Below are positions 9,475-18,116 of a DNA stretch of 58,087 nt, piece by piece. Below the pieces are notes generated by a model, which saw nothing but the letters and a program-made list of their open reading frames with translations, ran no database searches and was not told the origin of the DNA. Position 1 is the first letter of the stretch, and each line of letters starts with the position of its first letter. The position numbers and the translations under genes were made by a program. Origin of the DNA: Gammaproteobacteria bacterium (GTDB taxonomy: Bacteria; Gemmatimonadota; Gemmatimonadetes; Longimicrobiales; Gaopeijiaceae); the NCBI GenBank assembly GCA_028820325.1, contig JAPPJO010000080.1, forward strand, positions 1-58,087. Reading direction: 5' to 3'.

Positions 9475-9547
9475 GCCCCCATCGTCTAGTGGCCTAGGAT
9501 ACTTGGTTCTCAGCCAAGAGACCGGGGTTCGACTCCCCGTGGGGGTA
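9475..9547 (+). tRNA. tRNA-Glu (anticodon CTC)
   Basis: A 73-nt cloverleaf. The acceptor arm is GCCCCCA paired with TGGGGGT (one G-T pair at the end) and the discriminator is A. The D arm contains AGTGGCCTAGGA, as in bacterial tRNA-Glu. The anticodon stem CTTGG/CCAAG encloses TTCTCAG, giving anticodon CTC, and the T arm is CGGGG-TTCGACT-CCCCG. CCA is not encoded. Confidence 0.95.
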
Positions 9548-9594
9548 TCGCGGAACGCGGGCCGTCGCTTTCGGGTGCGGCCCGGGTTTCGTTT

Positions 9595-9667
9595 GGCCGC
9601 TTAGCTCAGTTGGCAGAGCACTACGCTCACATCGTAGGGGTCGCTGGTTCGAGTCCAGCAGCGGCCA
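9595..9667 (+). tRNA. tRNA-Val (anticodon CAC)
   Basis: A 73-nt cloverleaf 47 nt after tRNA-Glu and probably cotranscribed with it. The acceptor arm is GGCCGCT paired with AGCGGCC, and the D arm carries TAGCTCAGTTGG. The anticodon stem CTACG/CGTAG encloses CTCACAT, giving anticodon CAC, which reads GUG. The T arm is GCTGG-TTCGAGT-CCAGC. CCA is not encoded. Confidence 0.95.
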
Positions 9668-9677
9668 CTCCTCCGCT

Positions 9678-11774
9678 TCATCCCGCCAGCCGCCTCGTCA
9701 TCTCCACGGGCCGCGGCCGGGCCCCCGGCTTCCACGCGGTCACGTAGCCCGCCACCGCGCTCGCCGCGACGGAATACGGCGAAGCCAGGTACAACTGACC
9801 CGGCCCCGAGCGTCCCGGAAAGTTCCGGTTCTGGGAGGAGATGCTCACCTCGTCGGGGCGGCGCGTGACCCCCGGTCCGGCGTTGATGCAGGCGCCGCAT
9901 CCCGGCTCGATGAAGGTGGCGCCGATGCGCCGGAAGAGGTCCAGGTAGCCCCGCTCCCGGCAGTACTCGCGCACATCGGTCGAGCCGCACTGGATGAAGC
10001 ACTCCACGTCCGGGTGCACGCCCAGTCCCCAGCGGTCGTGCATCTCGCTGAAGACACGGGCGTACATGTCCATGTCCTCCTTCTTGCCCGCCGTGCACGA
10101 CCCCGCGTAGGCGATGTCGATGCGGATGCGGTCGGGCTCGAGGTCGTCGAGCGGCACCCCGTTGCCGGGGTCGTTGGGGAGCGCCGCCATGGGCTGGATG
10201 TCGGACGCGTCGATCTCGATCACGCGGACGTAGTTGGCGCCGGGGTCGCTGTGCATGTCGCGCGCCAGTGCCTCCGCCCGCTCCCGCTCCATCCCGCGCT
10301 CGGCGACCAGATATTCGACCGATCGCCCGTCCGCCGCGACCAGCCCGGTGAACGCGCCCACCTCCGCGGCCATGTTGGTCATGGTCGCACGCTCGTCCAC
10401 GGGGAGAGCCTCCACGGCCGGCCCCGCGTACTCGATGATCTGCCCGATCGCATGGCCATCGCGGATGTAGGGGTGGCGCAGGATCTCGAGCATGTAGTCC
10501 TTGGCCGTCACCCCCTCGGCGGGCGTCCCCGAGATCTCGACCTTGAAGGAGGGCGGGACCTGCACGCGCACGTCCCTGGTGATCCAGGAGTTGAAGATGG
10601 CCGTCGTGCCGACCCCGAACGCCAGCGCCCCGATCGCGCCTGCGTGGGGCGTGTGCGAGTCCGAGCCGATGATGAGCATCCCCGGCTCCGCGTAGTCCTC
10701 CAGGATCTTGGAGTGGCAGATGGCGACCGATCCCATCCGGTGGCCCATCTGCTCCCCGTAGAGCCGGATGCCCTGTTTCTCCGCGAACTCGCGCTGCTTC
10801 ACCTCGAGCTGGTTGGCGACCTCGAGCAGCCCCTCCTCGATGCGCTCCTGGCTCATCGCCTTGTGCAGGAAGGTCAGATGGTCGCGGAAGAAGAGGACGC
10901 TGTCCGGGTCCCGCACCCTGCCTGCGGGCCCCATCTTCTGCTCGAAGAAGATGGCCGCCATGGGGGTCACGTACTCGTGCGAGAAGCGGATGTCGGTGCG
11001 GAAGAAGCCGGCCTCGCCCGGGGTGACCGCGTCGACGCCGACTTGGCCCCCTGCCGGATCGACCACCCAGTGGCGGGCGAAGATCTTCTCCGCGAGGGTC
11101 ATCGGGGGGCTTGCGCCCGAAGCGCCGGGGTCGGCCGAAGGCGCAGGCACCGTCGCCCTGCCCTGCATGCGGGCCACGTTGAACTCGAACAGCCCGCCGT
11201 ACTCGATGATCTGGCGGGTGATATCGTCCTTGCCGCGCGTGAACTCCTCGAGCCGCAGCGGCTCGCCCCGCGCGATGCGCTCCGCCACGCCGAAGTCGGT
11301 AGTGGTCAATACCCCCAGGTTCTGGCAGTTCTCGTTGTAGATGCGCTCGATGCTCTCGCTGACGACGACCCGGATGCCGGCCATCAGCTCTGCGTACGGG
11401 CTCTGTTCCCGGCTGGAGCCCTTGCCCCGACGCCTGCCCGCGACCGAACAGACGAAGCCGCCGTTCTTGACGCTCGCTCTTGTGACGGGGTATTCCTCCG
11501 CCCCGCTCTTCGTGTTCGTGGTGCGCAGCCCGAGGTAGGGGAATTCCCCCAGCGTCTCGTCGTAGAAGAAGCAGACGTACGCGGGCGTGATCTCGTCGGT
11601 GGAGATCTGGTCGCGCAGGCGGGCGCGCAGTTCCTCGCTCAGTTCCAGGTCCAGTCCCTCGTAGAGCTGGGCGCGCACGAGGGCGGTGTCGTCGGCCAGG
11701 TACAGCACTCGCCCGCGCACGTCGAGGGTCGCGGGTCGCTTGGGCGTCGGGCGGGTGAGGAGGTCCCCGGCCAT
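9678..11774 (-). CDS. Fused 3-isopropylmalate dehydratase/aconitase-family hydro-lyase (small domain first)
   Basis: A 698-residue protein. Residues 1-190 look like the swivel (LeuD-like) domain, with GKGSSREQSPYAELMAGIR and RIYNENCQNLGVLTTTDF. After a Pro/Ala linker, residues 225-698 form the catalytic LeuC/aconitase domain. The three predicted 4Fe-4S ligands are C560 (AGSCTAGKK), C626 and C629 (GCGACINAGPG); GSDSHTPHAG and SISSQNRNFPGRSG are also typical. In ordinary aconitases the swivel domain is C-terminal, so the order here is reversed. GAGG precedes the ATG and overlaps the stop of the upstream symporter gene, so the two are cotranscribed. No leuA or leuB lies nearby, so a role in uptake-linked catabolism is as likely as leucine synthesis. 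Confidence 0.85.
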   Translation of the reverse strand: MAGDLLTRPTPKRPATLDVRGRVLYLADDTALVRAQLYEGLDLELSEELRARLRDQISTDEITPAYVCFFYDETLGEFPYLGLRTTNTKSGAEEYPVTRASVKNGGFVCSVAGRRRGKGSSREQSPYAELMAGIRVVVSESIERIYNENCQNLGVLTTTDFGVAERIARGEPLRLEEFTRGKDDITRQIIEYGGLFEFNVARMQGRATVPAPSADPGASGASPPMTLAEKIFARHWVVDPAGGQVGVDAVTPGEAGFFRTDIRFSHEYVTPMAAIFFEQKMGPAGRVRDPDSVLFFRDHLTFLHKAMSQERIEEGLLEVANQLEVKQREFAEKQGIRLYGEQMGHRMGSVAICHSKILEDYAEPGMLIIGSDSHTPHAGAIGALAFGVGTTAIFNSWITRDVRVQVPPSFKVEISGTPAEGVTAKDYMLEILRHPYIRDGHAIGQIIEYAGPAVEALPVDERATMTNMAAEVGAFTGLVAADGRSVEYLVAERGMERERAEALARDMHSDPGANYVRVIEIDASDIQPMAALPNDPGNGVPLDDLEPDRIRIDIAYAGSCTAGKKEDMDMYARVFSEMHDRWGLGVHPDVECFIQCGSTDVREYCRERGYLDLFRRIGATFIEPGCGACINAGPGVTRRPDEVSISSQNRNFPGRSGPGQLYLASPYSVAASAVAGYVTAWKPGARPRPVEMTRRLAG

Positions 11775-11781
11775 CCGCGCC

Positions 11782-13215
11782 TCAGCTGAAGTCGACGCCG
11801 AAGAGCACCGCGATGATGATCGCGGCCACGGCGAAGGGCGCCACGAAGCGGATGAAGAAGCGCCACGCGCCGTAGTGGAACCAGCGCGGTTGGGTGCCGT
11901 CCTCGAGCTCGCCTCGGGTCGCCTCGCGGGTCATGAACCATCCCGCCGCCAGCGTGATAAAGAACCCGCCTGTTGGCAGCATCCAGTTCGACACGAAATG
12001 GTCGGCGTTGGCAAACCACCCCACCTTCCCGCCGCCAAAGAACGGGACGCTCATGGTCGAGAGAAGCCCTCCGCCCTCGACACCCAGGAGCCCGGGGATC
12101 GATAGCACGGCGAGAGTGGTGAACGCGAAGATGGCCGCCCCAGCGCTGATCGTGGCCTTGTGGCGAGTCAGGCGCCGCTCGTCGATCAGGTACGCCGAAA
12201 CCACTTCGAGCAGCGAAATGGTCGAGGTGAGCGCGGCCAGCGCCACCAGAACATAGAAGAGTGGACCGAGCACCACGCCGAAGGGAACCTCGCTGTAGAA
12301 AAGCTGGGGCAGCGAGATGAAGAGCATCCCCACCGTTGAGCCGCCTACCTCGTCGCGCATCCCGGCCACCGAGAAGATCACCGAGAACATGACCACGGTT
12401 GCGACCAGGGCAATCAGCGTGTCGAGCGCCACGATCGCGCCGGACGCCTTCACGACCGAGTGCTTGCGCGAGATGTACGACCCGTAGGTGATCATCGCGC
12501 CCATTCCGAGCGAAAGAGTGAAGAATGAGTGGCCGAGCGCCTCGAGGATCGCCCCCCTCTCCAGCTCCGCGAAGTTGGGCCGAAAGATGTGGTTGAGCGC
12601 CTCGCCCGCTCCGCTCATGCCCAGTGCGCTCACCAACATGAGGAGCAGGATGCCGAAAAGGATGGGCAGGAAGATCCGCGCGATCCGCTCGATCCCCTTG
12701 CTCACGCCGAAATAGACCACTGCGATGGTTCCGAGGCTGAACCCCAGGGAGAGCAGCAACTGCAGGCCGGTGTTGAGCGCCTGCGCGTTGAAGAGGTCAC
12801 CGGCCGACATGTCGGCGGGGTAGCCGCCGAGGGTCCACCCGACCGTCTGCGTGAAGTAATAGAGCGACCACCCGGCGATGACCGTGTAGTAGCTGAGCAG
12901 GATGAAGCCGGCCAGCACGCCCCAGCCTCCCACCAGTGCCCCGAGCTTGCGTCCGCCGGGCCACTTCGACGCCACCGCTTCCTTCAGCGCGCCCACCGCG
13001 CTCTTCTGGCTGCGCCGCCCGATCAGCAGCTCGGCGATCATGATCGGCAGGCCGACTGCGGCGATGCAAATCAGGTACACGAGGACGAAGGCCCCGCCGT
13101 TGTTCTCCCAGGTGATGAACGGAAACTTCCACAGGTTGCCGAGGCCGATCGCGCTGCCGGTGGCGGCAAGCACGAGGCCTGCGTTGGAGCTCCAGTGGTC
13201 TCGCTGCTGTGACAT
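11782..13215 (-). CDS. Sodium:neurotransmitter symporter (SNF/NSS family)
   Basis: A 477-residue transporter with about twelve membrane spans. GSAIGLGNLWKFPF near residue 20 is the NSS signature at the unwound part of helix 1, where Na+ and substrate bind. GGAFVLVYLI and GLPIMIAELLIGRRSQ follow, as in LeuT-type amino-acid carriers. The ATG before SQQRDHW is chosen because upstream sequence is not conserved. Bacterial members import amino acids or related amines with Na+. It is the first gene of a two-gene leftward unit with the hydro-lyase 7 nt downstream, so its substrate may feed that enzyme. Confidence 0.92.
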   Translation of the reverse strand: MSQQRDHWSSNAGLVLAATGSAIGLGNLWKFPFITWENNGGAFVLVYLICIAAVGLPIMIAELLIGRRSQKSAVGALKEAVASKWPGGRKLGALVGGWGVLAGFILLSYYTVIAGWSLYYFTQTVGWTLGGYPADMSAGDLFNAQALNTGLQLLLSLGFSLGTIAVVYFGVSKGIERIARIFLPILFGILLLMLVSALGMSGAGEALNHIFRPNFAELERGAILEALGHSFFTLSLGMGAMITYGSYISRKHSVVKASGAIVALDTLIALVATVVMFSVIFSVAGMRDEVGGSTVGMLFISLPQLFYSEVPFGVVLGPLFYVLVALAALTSTISLLEVVSAYLIDERRLTRHKATISAGAAIFAFTTLAVLSIPGLLGVEGGGLLSTMSVPFFGGGKVGWFANADHFVSNWMLPTGGFFITLAAGWFMTREATRGELEDGTQPRWFHYGAWRFFIRFVAPFAVAAIIIAVLFGVDFS

Positions 13216-13395
13216 GGCGTCTGCTCGGGGCTGGTCGTCCCGGTCATCGGGACGAGGGGTCGGGTCGAAGTTGCCGCGGGACGGCTCTATATTGCGCGCG
13301 GGACAAGGCGGTGCGCCAGTCATGACAGGCTGCGACGAGCGGGGACGCTCCCGCTCCGGCTGAGAGGTCCCGGCGTCCGGAACAGGGAGATACTC
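13216..13395. promoter_or_regulatory. Divergent control region between symporter and BMP operon
   Basis: This is the only upstream DNA for two divergent operons. TATATT at about 13288-13293 on the + strand is a candidate -10 for the ABC operon, although I see no good -35. A 7-bp inverted repeat (GAGCGGG/CCCGCTC) lies in the leader at about 13338-13357 and is followed by GGCTGAGAGG. I considered a TPP riboswitch there and rejected it. Confidence 0.35.
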
Positions 13396-14439
13396 ATGAG
13401 CCATTCGAGGGTTCGGCATGCGGCCCGCGCGCTTGGCGCGGCGTGCTTCCTGGGCGGGTTGGTCATCGGTTGCGGGGGAGGAGAGAACGACTCTCCGGAC
13501 GACGCGTTGCGCGTCGCGCTGCTGACGTCCGGGCCTGTGAGCGACGCCGGATGGTACGCGGGGGCGTACGAAGGCCTGCTGCTGATCGAGGAGTCGCTCG
13601 GGGCGCGGATCAGCCATCAGCAGACCCGCTCGCCCGCCGAGTTCGACGAGGCCTTCTTCTCGTATGGTTCCTCGGGCTACGACCTGGTTTTCGCCCACGG
13701 CTTCGAGTACCAGGACGCGGCGTTGCGCGCCGGCGAGGAGTTCCCGGACCTGACCATCGTCGTCTCCAGCGGGGGTCGGATTTCGGACAACGTGCGGTCG
13801 CTGATCTTCCGCCTGGAGGAGGGCAGCTATCTCGCCGGCATGATGGCGGGAGGCCTCACCCGGTCACGGGTGGTGGGGATGGTCGGGGGCGTGGCGATTC
13901 CGCCCGCCCAGGGGACCTTCCGCGCCTTCGAGGCGGGGGCGCGTTCCATCGACCCGGACATCGAGGTGCTGGAGGCCTTCATCGGCAGTTGGGACGACGT
14001 GGCGGCCGCCAGGGAGGCGGCAACGGCGCAACTGAACCGGGGCGCCGATGTCCTGGTGCACAACACGGACGCGGCCAGCTTCGGCGTGTTTCAGGCGGTT
14101 CGGGAGGCGAACGGGGACGAGAACCCGGTGTGGGCCATCGGCATGAACCGGGATCAGAACGACGTGGCCCCCGAGGTCATCGCGGGAAGTGCCGCCATCG
14201 ACATCCCCAGGGCCTTCCTGGACGTGGCGAGCCGGTTCACGGCCGGGACGCTCCCCCCGGGGGCGCTCGATCTCAGTCTCGGCGAGGGCGTTGTGGACTT
14301 CATCGTCAACCCGGTGGCGCTCGACCGCATCCCCGCCGACCTGCTCGCGCGCATCGACGAGGCGAGGGTGGCCATCCGGGAGGGCATGCTGGAGGTGCCC
14401 CGGATCGAGTTCCTGGAGGAGGAACCCGGAGGCCCTTGA
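13396..14439 (+). CDS. BMP-family ABC substrate-binding lipoprotein
   Basis: A 347-residue periplasmic binding lipoprotein of the PnrA/BmpA/Med class, which usually binds nucleosides. The signal peptide ends in a lipobox (LVIGC) with lipidated C26. VALLTSGPVSDAGWYAGAYEGL is the first strand-loop-helix of the family, with the ligand-contacting aspartate. FFSYGSSGYDLVFAHGFEY and GSYLAGMMAGGLTRS are also typical. GGGAGA lies at good spacing before the ATG. The gene is the first of a four-gene unit with ATPase and two permeases. Nucleosides are the likeliest ligand from family knowledge; the sequence does not settle which. Confidence 0.92.
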   Translation: MSHSRVRHAARALGAACFLGGLVIGCGGGENDSPDDALRVALLTSGPVSDAGWYAGAYEGLLLIEESLGARISHQQTRSPAEFDEAFFSYGSSGYDLVFAHGFEYQDAALRAGEEFPDLTIVVSSGGRISDNVRSLIFRLEEGSYLAGMMAGGLTRSRVVGMVGGVAIPPAQGTFRAFEAGARSIDPDIEVLEAFIGSWDDVAAAREAATAQLNRGADVLVHNTDAASFGVFQAVREANGDENPVWAIGMNRDQNDVAPEVIAGSAAIDIPRAFLDVASRFTAGTLPPGALDLSLGEGVVDFIVNPVALDRIPADLLARIDEARVAIREGMLEVPRIEFLEEEPGGP

Positions 14440-14444
14440 GGCCC

Positions 14445-15965
14445 ATGGGCGGCGCCGCCGTCGAGATGCGGTCGGTGAGCAAGCGCTTCGGATCCATCGA
14501 GGCGCTTGCCGACGCGAATCTCAGCGCCCGGCCCGGGGAGGTTCATGCGCTGCTGGGAGAGAACGGCGCCGGCAAGACCACGCTCATGCGGGTGCTGTGC
14601 GGTGTGCTCCGTCCGGACGGCGGCGAAGTTCTGGTCGAGGGTCGCCGGTTGCGGCCGGGCGGTGCCCGCGCGGCGGCCGCGGCCGGGATCGGGATGGTGC
14701 ACCAGCATTTCACCCTGGTGCCCAGTCTGACGGTCGCCGAGAACGTGGCGCTGGGGACGCGGGAGGGCAGCGGGTTCCATCTGGCGCTCGATCGCGTGCA
14801 CGCCCGGCTCGCGGAACTGGAGCGGGTCACGGGGCTGCCGGTGGACCCCGGGGCTGCCGTGGCCGGTCTGTCGGTGGGCGCGAAACAGCGGGTGGAGATC
14901 CTGAAGGCGCTCTACCGGGATCCGCGCGTGCTGGTGCTGGACGAACCGACGACGGTGCTGGGACCGCAGGAGGTGGACTGGCTGTTCGGCGTGCTGCGCT
15001 CGCTGGTGGAGGAGGGACGCACGGTCCTGCTGATCGGGCACAAGCTGGACGAGATCCTGCGGGTAGCCGACCGGGTGACCGTGCTCCGGCGAGGGCGAAC
15101 CGTGCTGGCGGAAGGGCGCGAAGCGGTGGACGCGCCCGGGCTGGCGCGGGCGATGATCGGCCGGGAGACGACCCCGGCGGCCCGGCCGGTACGAGTCGAA
15201 AGAGGGGAGCGGGTTGCGCTCCTGGAGGCGGTGGGGGTCCGGGGCGAAGACGGCCGCACGGCGGTGCGGGAAGTCACGCTGGAGGTGCACCGGGGCGAGA
15301 TCGTGGGCATCGGCGGGGTGGAGGGCAACGGCCAGCGCGAGCTCGCTCTCGTGCTGTCGGGGAGGCTGCGCCCGGCTGCCGGCAGTGCGGACCTGCCGGC
15401 CACCGTCAGCCTGATCCCGCAGGACCGGGGCGCGGGCGGGCTGGTCCCGGGTTTCGACCTGGCCGAGAACACCGCGCTGGCCTTCCACGACACCGACGCG
15501 TACCGTCGCGGGCCGCTCATCGACTGGGCGGCGATGCGGCGCACCGCGCACGAGATCGTGACCGGATTCGATGTGCGGGCGCCGGGGTGGCGGGCGACGG
15601 CGCAGTCGCTCTCGGGCGGCAACCGGCAGAAGCTGCTGGTGGGCCGCGAACTGGCGCGCGCCCCCGACCTGCTGGTGGCGGAGAATCCGATGCGCGGGCT
15701 CGACATCGCAGCGGCCGCTTTCCTGCGCGACAAGCTCGTGGAGTTGAAGAGAGGCGGTCCGGGGATGGAGGAAGGCGGTGGGGCAGGTAGTCGGCCCGCG
15801 CGTGCGCCGCCGGGCATCGTGCTCTTCTCCACCGATCTGGACGAGGTGCTCGACCTGGCCGACCGGGTCTTCGTGCTCGTGCGCGGCCGGCTGATCGCCG
15901 TGCCGGAAGAGGAGCGCAACCCGGCGGGGATGGGCCGGCTGATGCTCGGCTCGGAGGGGGCGTGA
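14445..15965 (+). CDS. ABC importer ATPase, duplicated nucleotide-binding domains
   Basis: A 506-residue protein with two ABC domains in tandem, as in the YufO/NupA and sugar-type (RbsA) ATPases. Domain 1 has Walker A GENGAGKTT (residues 38-46), signature LSVGAKQ and Walker B VLVLDEPTTVL. Domain 2 has a degenerate Walker A (GVEGNGQRE, lacking the GKT) and signature LSGGNRQ, with AENPMRGLD as its Walker B region. One degenerate site is normal for this class. Residues 448-468 hold a Gly/Arg-rich insertion (MEEGGGAGSRPARAP). It starts 5 nt after the binding-protein stop and energises uptake by the two permeases that follow. Confidence 0.92.
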   Translation: MGGAAVEMRSVSKRFGSIEALADANLSARPGEVHALLGENGAGKTTLMRVLCGVLRPDGGEVLVEGRRLRPGGARAAAAAGIGMVHQHFTLVPSLTVAENVALGTREGSGFHLALDRVHARLAELERVTGLPVDPGAAVAGLSVGAKQRVEILKALYRDPRVLVLDEPTTVLGPQEVDWLFGVLRSLVEEGRTVLLIGHKLDEILRVADRVTVLRRGRTVLAEGREAVDAPGLARAMIGRETTPAARPVRVERGERVALLEAVGVRGEDGRTAVREVTLEVHRGEIVGIGGVEGNGQRELALVLSGRLRPAAGSADLPATVSLIPQDRGAGGLVPGFDLAENTALAFHDTDAYRRGPLIDWAAMRRTAHEIVTGFDVRAPGWRATAQSLSGGNRQKLLVGRELARAPDLLVAENPMRGLDIAAAAFLRDKLVELKRGGPGMEEGGGAGSRPARAPPGIVLFSTDLDEVLDLADRVFVLVRGRLIAVPEEERNPAGMGRLMLGSEGA

Positions 15966-15993
15966 TCCACGCCGGGCGGACGGCGCGCCTGCC

Positions 15994-17061
15994 ATGATCC
16001 GCCGGCTGTTGCGGCCGCGCCTCCGGTCGCGCTGGATCGGCCCGCTGGCGGCCGGCTCAGTGGCGCTCCTGACTGCGGCGCTGCTGGCGGCTGCTGGGCT
16101 GGCCCTAGCCGGATACGAGCCGGTAGCCGCCGGGCGGGCGCTGGTCTCGGGCGCCTTCGGCTCCTGGGAGCGGTTCGCCTCCATCACCCTGGTGCGCGCG
16201 ACCCCGCTCATTCTGACCGGGCTGGCGGTGGCGCTCGCCTTCCGCGCGGGCGTGTGGAACATCGGAGCGGAGGGGCAGCTCTACGCGGGCGCGGTGGCGG
16301 CCGTGTGGGTGGGGCTCACCTTTCCGGGCGCGCCGGCGTGGCTGCTCCTCCCCGGGGCGATGGCGGCCGCCGCGGTGGCGGGAGGCCTTTGGACGCTCGT
16401 ACCGGTGGGGCTCAAGTTCCGCGCCGGGGTCGGAGAGGTCATCACCACCATCCTGATGAACTTCGTCGCCATCCACACGGTGGCGTGGCTGGTGCACGGC
16501 CCCCTGCAGGAGGCGCGCGGGGTCTTTCCGCAGACCGACCCGGTAGCGCTCGCGGCCCGGCTCCCGCGCCTCGGGGCCGGTCGGCTGCACGCCGGCTTCC
16601 CGGTCGCGGTCGTGCTCGCGGGGGCGCTCTGGTGGCTGCTGAGGCAAAGCGCCTGGGGATTCCGGGTGCGGGCGGTGGGCGCCTCGGTCCGCGCGGCAGC
16701 CGTGTCCGGCCGCATCCACACGGGAAGCGTGGTGCTGGGGGCGTTCCTGCTCTCCGGGATGCTCGCCGGGCTGGCGGGCGGGGTGGAGGTGGCGGGGGTG
16801 ACCTTCGCGCTCTACGAGAACCTCTCCCCCGGCTACGGCTACACGGCCATCGCGGTCGCCCTCCTCGCGGGCCTGAACCCCCTCGCGGTACTCCTGGCGG
16901 CCGGGTTCTTTGGCGTCCTGCAGGCGGGAGCGGCCGCCATGCAGCGCGACGTGGGAGTGCCCGCTGTCTGGGTCAGCGCCATCGAGGCGCTCGTCATTCT
17001 GGCCGTGGTGGCGGCGGACCGGTTCCTGCGCCGGGGCGTGGCCGGGAAGGGTGGAGGCTGA
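15994..17061 (+). CDS. ABC importer permease 1 (BMP/nucleoside type)
   Basis: A 355-residue membrane protein of the BPD_transp_2 fold with about nine spans. AFRAGVWNIGAEGQL (near residue 85) is the conserved segment of YufP/NupB-type permeases, and GVGEVITTILMNFVA the cytoplasmic coupling region. It begins 28 nt after the ATPase and ends 2 nt before the second permease. It would form half of a heterodimeric channel with that protein. The arginine-rich N-terminus (RRLLRPRLRSR) fits a cytoplasmic start. Confidence 0.9.
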   Translation: MIRRLLRPRLRSRWIGPLAAGSVALLTAALLAAAGLALAGYEPVAAGRALVSGAFGSWERFASITLVRATPLILTGLAVALAFRAGVWNIGAEGQLYAGAVAAVWVGLTFPGAPAWLLLPGAMAAAAVAGGLWTLVPVGLKFRAGVGEVITTILMNFVAIHTVAWLVHGPLQEARGVFPQTDPVALAARLPRLGAGRLHAGFPVAVVLAGALWWLLRQSAWGFRVRAVGASVRAAAVSGRIHTGSVVLGAFLLSGMLAGLAGGVEVAGVTFALYENLSPGYGYTAIAVALLAGLNPLAVLLAAGFFGVLQAGAAAMQRDVGVPAVWVSAIEALVILAVVAADRFLRRGVAGKGGG

Positions 17062-17063
17062 CG

Positions 17064-17996
17064 GTGGACGCGGCGGCTCTTCAGGCCTTTCTCGAGGCGT
17101 CGGTGCGGCTGGGCGCGCCCCTTGCCCTCGCCGCCCTGGGCGAGACCATCAGCGAGCGCGCCGGCGTCATCAACATCGGCCTGGAGGGCTCGATCATCGG
17201 GGGTGCCTTGGGCGGGGCGCTCGGGGCGCTGCTCACCGGATCGCCGGGCGCGGGCGTTCTGGCGGGGGCAGCCGCCGGAACCGCGATCGCCGGCGTCTTC
17301 GCGCTGTTCGCCATCACCCTGAACGCCGACCAGATCATCGTCGGCACGGCGGTGACCCTCGGGGGACTGGGCATCACGGGTGTCGTCTACCAGAGCGTGT
17401 TCGGCGCCACCGGCACGGCGCTGACCCTTCCCACCCTGCCCGCGCTCCCGCTCCCGGGCCTGTCGGCGCTGCCCGCGATCGGACCGGCGCTCTTCAGCCA
17501 GGCATGGACCACCTACCTGGCCTATCTGCTGGCGCCCGCGCTCTGGTACTACCTGTTCCGCACCCGCTGGGGACTCGAACTGCGGGCCGTGGGCGAAGAG
17601 CCGGACGCAGCCGACGCGGCCGGCATCCGCGTGCGCCGCACCCGCGTCCTGGCGGTGCTCGGCGCGGGCTTCCTGGCGGGAATCGCGGGAGCCCATCTGG
17701 CGCTCGCCCACGCCGGCACTTTCGCGGAGGGGATGTCGGCGGGACGGGGCTTCATCGCCATCGCAGTGGTCGTGCTGGGCCGCTGGAATCCCCTCCTCGT
17801 CCTCCTCGCCTCCCTCTTCTTCGGCGCGGCTTCGGCGCTCCAGTTCGAACTCCAGGCGGTGTTCGCGAACGTGCCCTACCAGCTCCTCCTGGCGTTCCCC
17901 TACCTGCTCACCCTCGCGGCGCTCGCGGGATGGATCGGCCGTTCCAAAGCGCCCGCGGCCCTCGCGCGTCCGTGGCCCCCTCGCTCGGGCGAATAG
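17064..17996 (+). CDS. ABC importer permease 2 (BMP/nucleoside type)
   Basis: A 310-residue permease, partner of the preceding one. LGETISERAGVINIGLEGSI at residues 25-45 is the diagnostic YufQ/NupC-type sequence. LNADQIIVGTAVTLGGLGI is the coupling region, and GEEPDAADAAGIRV is the second conserved loop. The start is GTG, with GGAGG directly upstream overlapping the end of permease 1, so translation is coupled. It is the last gene of the importer operon. A 120-nt gap separates it from the asparaginase-family gene, which may have its own promoter. Confidence 0.9.
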   Translation: MDAAALQAFLEASVRLGAPLALAALGETISERAGVINIGLEGSIIGGALGGALGALLTGSPGAGVLAGAAAGTAIAGVFALFAITLNADQIIVGTAVTLGGLGITGVVYQSVFGATGTALTLPTLPALPLPGLSALPAIGPALFSQAWTTYLAYLLAPALWYYLFRTRWGLELRAVGEEPDAADAAGIRVRRTRVLAVLGAGFLAGIAGAHLALAHAGTFAEGMSAGRGFIAIAVVVLGRWNPLLVLLASLFFGAASALQFELQAVFANVPYQLLLAFPYLLTLAALAGWIGRSKAPAALARPWPPRSGE

Positions 17997-18116
17997 CGGG
18001 CGCAGGAGTCGGCAAAACGCCGCGGACCGAGTATCCTTGAAGGGGATTCGGCGCACCCTGCTCCACGCGCGCCCAACCCGACCCGGCGAGCACCTGAAAT
18101 CGAAGGAGAGAGGCCC

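Noticed and set aside
9475..9667. tRNA-associated integration site
   Set aside because: Neither tRNA has a nearby integrase, nor a visible direct repeat of its 3' end, and flanking genes look like ordinary chromosome.
10014..11789. Long open frame on the + strand antisense to the hydro-lyase gene
   Set aside because: It mirrors the codon-position GC bias of the real gene on the other strand and its translation has no recognisable domain, whereas the minus frame is a complete aconitase-family protein.
13300..13395. TPP (thiamine) riboswitch before the BMP operon
   Set aside because: A GGCTGAGAGG stretch and a nearby hairpin resemble part of the thi-box, but the second conserved arm (ACCTGAT...GGATAATGCC) is missing, and BMP binding proteins are typically nucleoside binders.
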